Positions 22,907 to 24,696 of a stretch of 24,696 nt of DNA are shown one piece after another; position 1 is the first letter of the stretch; every line of letters starts with the position of its first letter. The DNA is from an uncultured Micrococcales bacterium (lineage in GTDB: Bacteria > Actinomycetota > Actinomycetes > Actinomycetales > Microbacteriaceae): the NCBI GenBank assembly GCA_903893675.1, contig CAITNA010000081.1:1-24696 (forward strand), given 5' to 3'. The notes under the pieces were generated by a model, which was not told the origin of the DNA, did not search any database, and was given only the letters and a program-made list of their open reading frames with translations. Position numbers and translations under genes: made by a program.

Positions 22907-24014
22907 CGTTCCTCCTTTGATCTCCGTCATTCTTTCTAAAAGGTTTCTTGGCGCCACCAGCGGGACGCGGGCGGTCGCCGTCGCGTCGCGGCCTGTCGCT
23001 CGAACCACCGCTTGATCCAAATGTGCGGCGTGGACGCTCGCCATCGCGAGCCGGCCTCTCTCCATCGCGTGCTGGGCGACCAGCATCACGACGTGGCCTG
23101 TCCCCGTCACGAGCCGGACGATCTCCGTCACGCCGTGGTCGCTCACGGTCGCCACCACTTCGATCAAAAGTTCTACGCGGACGCTCGACGAACTCTTCGC
23201 CCTCGACTCGCTCGCGGCGAACCGGAATCTCGATCTCCTCGAGCACCTCTAGGCTGTCGCCAACCTTGTCGAATTCCTTTTCAGCACGGGCTGCAAGCTT
23301 GGCCCACTTTTCCGCGTCTTTACTGCGACCCAGCCCTGCCAGGCACTCAGAATAGGCGTGGAAAAGTGGCACAGAGTATTCAAATACCTTGGATGGATTC
23401 AGCTCTGGAATCTCAAGCTCCACGAGTGCCAAATCAGGCTCACCCAAATCAAGACGAGCACCAGAAAGCGCAATGGCAAGATTTACTCGAGCCTCAGCCG
23501 AAATCTTCGTGCGGTCAACCTTGCGGCCTTCGGCAAGGGCCTTATCTGGGCGACCTAGGCCGCGTTCACAGTCCACAATGACCGCGATGTTCTCGTTCGA
23601 GCCAGAAATACGGCGGTGAGTCAAAAGCTCTCGCAGCGACAGGGCGAAATCACCAATCGCGTATGCGGTAGCACCTGCGAATTCGTGAACCATGCCGATG
23701 CGGCTTGCTCGCGCCACGGCGGCCATGGCGTGCAGGTGCGCAAGTTCTGGGTCCTGGTCGATCAATAGCCCGACCATCGCAAGGTGGCGAGCAACGCGCT
23801 CGGCGTTCTCTTCGGTTAGAGTCTTGAGCTGCACACGCACCGGCAAAGGCAATTCTTCTGCGGTGATCTCATCTGGGATGAGCGGTGACTTAGCTCGCTC
23901 GGGATCCTTAGGCACAGCGACTCGCTGTTGCCAGGCCGGGCGTTCCCCCTCTTCGCGGGTAGAGCGGTTTCCAGCTTCACGCTTAGGCGTGAATCTCTTC
24001 TTTTCTTCGCTCAT
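22884..24014 (-). CDS. TPR-like helical protein with Arg/Asp/Pro repeat tail (Rv1691-like)
   Basis: This 376-residue protein has a basic/charged N-terminus (1-45), then an all-helical region (about 55-255) with TPR-like segments such as HLHAMAAVARASRIG, TAYAIGDFALSLREL, ALSGARLDLGEPDLALVEL and HAYSECLAGLGRSKDAEKWAKLA. From about residue 275 it is disordered, with tandem heptads of the form RP-x-RDG-D/E at 292-330, another unit near 341-350, and a Lys/Arg-rich end. A TPR protein at the same place next to the HAD gene is Rv1691 in M. tuberculosis (from memory). The function is unknown; a scaffold or RNA/ribosome-associated role is speculation from composition and rRNA adjacency. The ATG follows GGAG by 5 nt. 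It is the first gene of the long minus-strand train. Confidence 0.82.
   Translation of the reverse strand: MSEEKKRFTPKREAGNRSTREEGERPAWQQRVAVPKDPERAKSPLIPDEITAEELPLPVRVQLKTLTEENAERVARHLAMVGLLIDQDPELAHLHAMAAVARASRIGMVHEFAGATAYAIGDFALSLRELLTHRRISGSNENIAVIVDCERGLGRPDKALAEGRKVDRTKISAEARVNLAIALSGARLDLGEPDLALVELEIPELNPSKVFEYSVPLFHAYSECLAGLGRSKDAEKWAKLAARAEKEFDKVGDSLEVLEEIEIPVRRERVEGEEFVERPRRTFDRSGGDRERPRRDGDRPARDGDRPRRDAGRPARDGERPARDGERPRRTFGSSGGSSDRPRRDGDRPRPAGGAKKPFRKNDGDQRRNDDRPGKR
22965..23141 (-). repeat. 21-nt degenerate tandem repeat encoding an Arg/Asp/Pro tail
   Basis: Five to six imperfect 21-base units (23025-23141), plus a separated unit near 22965-22990, encode the heptad RP-x-RDG-D/E. 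Units differ mainly at third positions and in the Pro-Arg versus Pro-Ala codon. The repeat is in frame and part of the coding sequence, so copy number could change without frameshift. Confidence 0.8.
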
Positions 24015-24030
24015 TTTCGCTCCGAATCAA

Positions 24031-24048
24031 GTTTAAAAGGGCTTAAAC
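24031..24048. repeat. Inverted repeat upstream of the TPR-like gene
   Basis: GTTTAA (24031-24036) and TTAAAC (24043-24048) are perfect inverted copies with a 6-base centre. They lie between the rRNA terminator and the ATG of the first gene of the train. On the minus strand TAAACT (24030-24035) could be a -10 box giving a very short leader. This could be an operator/promoter or an extension of the terminator region. Confidence 0.3.
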
Positions 24049-24049
24049 A

Positions 24050-24081
24050 AAAATGGCCACCTCATATGAGGTGGCCATTTT
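24050..24081 (-). terminator. Intrinsic terminator of the rRNA operon
   Basis: This is a perfect 32-base palindrome. The arms AAAATGGCCACCTC and GAGGTGGCCATTTT surround an ATAT loop. On the minus strand it is followed by TTTTTGTTT. It starts 11 bases beyond the 5S 3' end and matches a strong Rho-independent terminator. The symmetric A and T flanks would also allow some termination of plus-strand transcription. Confidence 0.92.
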
Positions 24082-24091
24082 CGCAATTTAA

Positions 24092-24208
24092 GTCCGGCGG
24101 TGTCCTACTCTCCCACAACGTCACCATTGCAGTACCATCGGCGCTGGAGGTCTTAGCTTCCGGGTTCGGAATGTAACCGGGCGTTTCCCCTCCGCTATGG
24201 CCGCCGAA
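24092..24208 (-). rRNA. rrf: 5S ribosomal RNA
   Basis: On the minus strand the sequence runs from TTTCGGCGGCCATAGCGG to GGACACCGCCGGAC. It contains the conserved central parts CGCCCGGTTACATTCCGAAC and GGAAGCTAAGACCTCCAGCG. The ends pair as helix I (TTCGGCGG with CCGCCGGA). The length of about 117 nt is normal; the ends are certain to within about 2 bases. Confidence 0.95.
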
Positions 24209-24313
24209 ACACTATTGAGTTATGTGTCTTCGACAATACCAAGATCGAAATCTGGATAAGTCTTGGTTCCCATACCTCGGGAACCACATAGTGGACGCAA
24301 GCAAAAAGTTATC
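24209..24313 (-). other. 23S-5S intergenic spacer with two mutually exclusive hairpins
   Basis: The spacer is about 105 bases and has no tRNA. GGTTCCC and GGGAACC pair at 24265-24285 with a 7-base loop. ACCAAGA (24238-24244) and TCTTGGT (24261-24267) form an alternative stem that shares three bases with it. These probably serve pre-rRNA processing. Confidence 0.6.

Positions 24314-24696
<383 letters not shown>

Noticed and set aside
22965..23141. Regular repeats that could suggest a CRISPR or intergenic satellite
   Set aside because: They are imperfect 21-base in-frame units with no unique spacers and encode the heptad tail of the TPR-like protein.
22907..23167. Upstream extension of the small Gly/Arg-rich gene to a 150-aa protein
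   Set aside because: The added 87 residues are an out-of-frame reading of the repeat tail of the TPR gene; the strong ribosome binding site supports ATG 22906.

Overview
The window is a core, vertically inherited chromosomal segment of a Gram-positive actinobacterium. Gene content and order point to Microbacteriaceae or a close relative, and the tight packing suggests a streamlined genome. This placement is inferred from protein families and synteny recalled from Mycobacterium tuberculosis (roughly Rv1691 to Rv1713, plus an Rv1822/Rv1827/Rv1828/Rv1830-like set); no database search was run. The DNA is moderately GC-rich. Almost everything is encoded on the minus strand, and no intergenic stretch exceeds about 110 bases.

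Layout from left to right. Bases 1-1005 (minus) hold a MinD/ParA-like ATPase with a long disordered N-terminus, cut by the left edge. Pyruvate carboxylase (pyc, minus) follows at 1081-4488. It is divergent from the only plus-strand gene, a ParA-like ATPase with an acidic C-terminal tail (4567-5697) that appears to use a leaderless GTG start. Next on the minus strand is a regulatory and envelope group: two MerR regulators, a GarA/OdhI-type FHA protein and a CDP-alcohol phosphatidyltransferase (pgsA). A tRNA-Pro(GGG) gene sits 13 bases before the pgsA start codon.

From 8239 to 24014 runs a nearly gapless minus-strand gene train. In transcription order (right to left) it is: TPR-like protein with an Arg/Asp/Pro repeat tail, small Gly/Arg-rich protein, HAD phosphatase, 42-aa protein, tlyA, nadK, recN, pyrG, NUDIX hydrolase, xerD, ParA, scpA, scpB, rluB, aroH, tyrA, cmk, der. 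Most junctions overlap (TAATG, ATGA, GTGA, or 8 to 23 nt), which indicates translational coupling. The products cover chromosome maintenance (xerD, ParA, scpAB, recN), ribosome and RNA maturation (rluB, tlyA, der), nucleotide and cofactor supply (pyrG, cmk, nadK, NUDIX) and tyrosine synthesis (aroH, tyrA).

The right end (24050-24696) is the 3' end of a minus-strand rRNA operon: partial 23S, a spacer, 5S and a strong terminator. There are no CRISPR arrays, insertion sequences, prophage genes or defence systems. Nothing looks like a clearly new biological system. The more unusual items are the tRNA-pgsA junction, the leaderless ParA-like gene with an inverted repeat in its divergent promoter region, a terminator-like hairpin next to a ribosome binding site, the repeat-tailed TPR protein with its overlapping Gly/Arg-rich partner, and a GarA-like protein with a changed phospho-switch segment.
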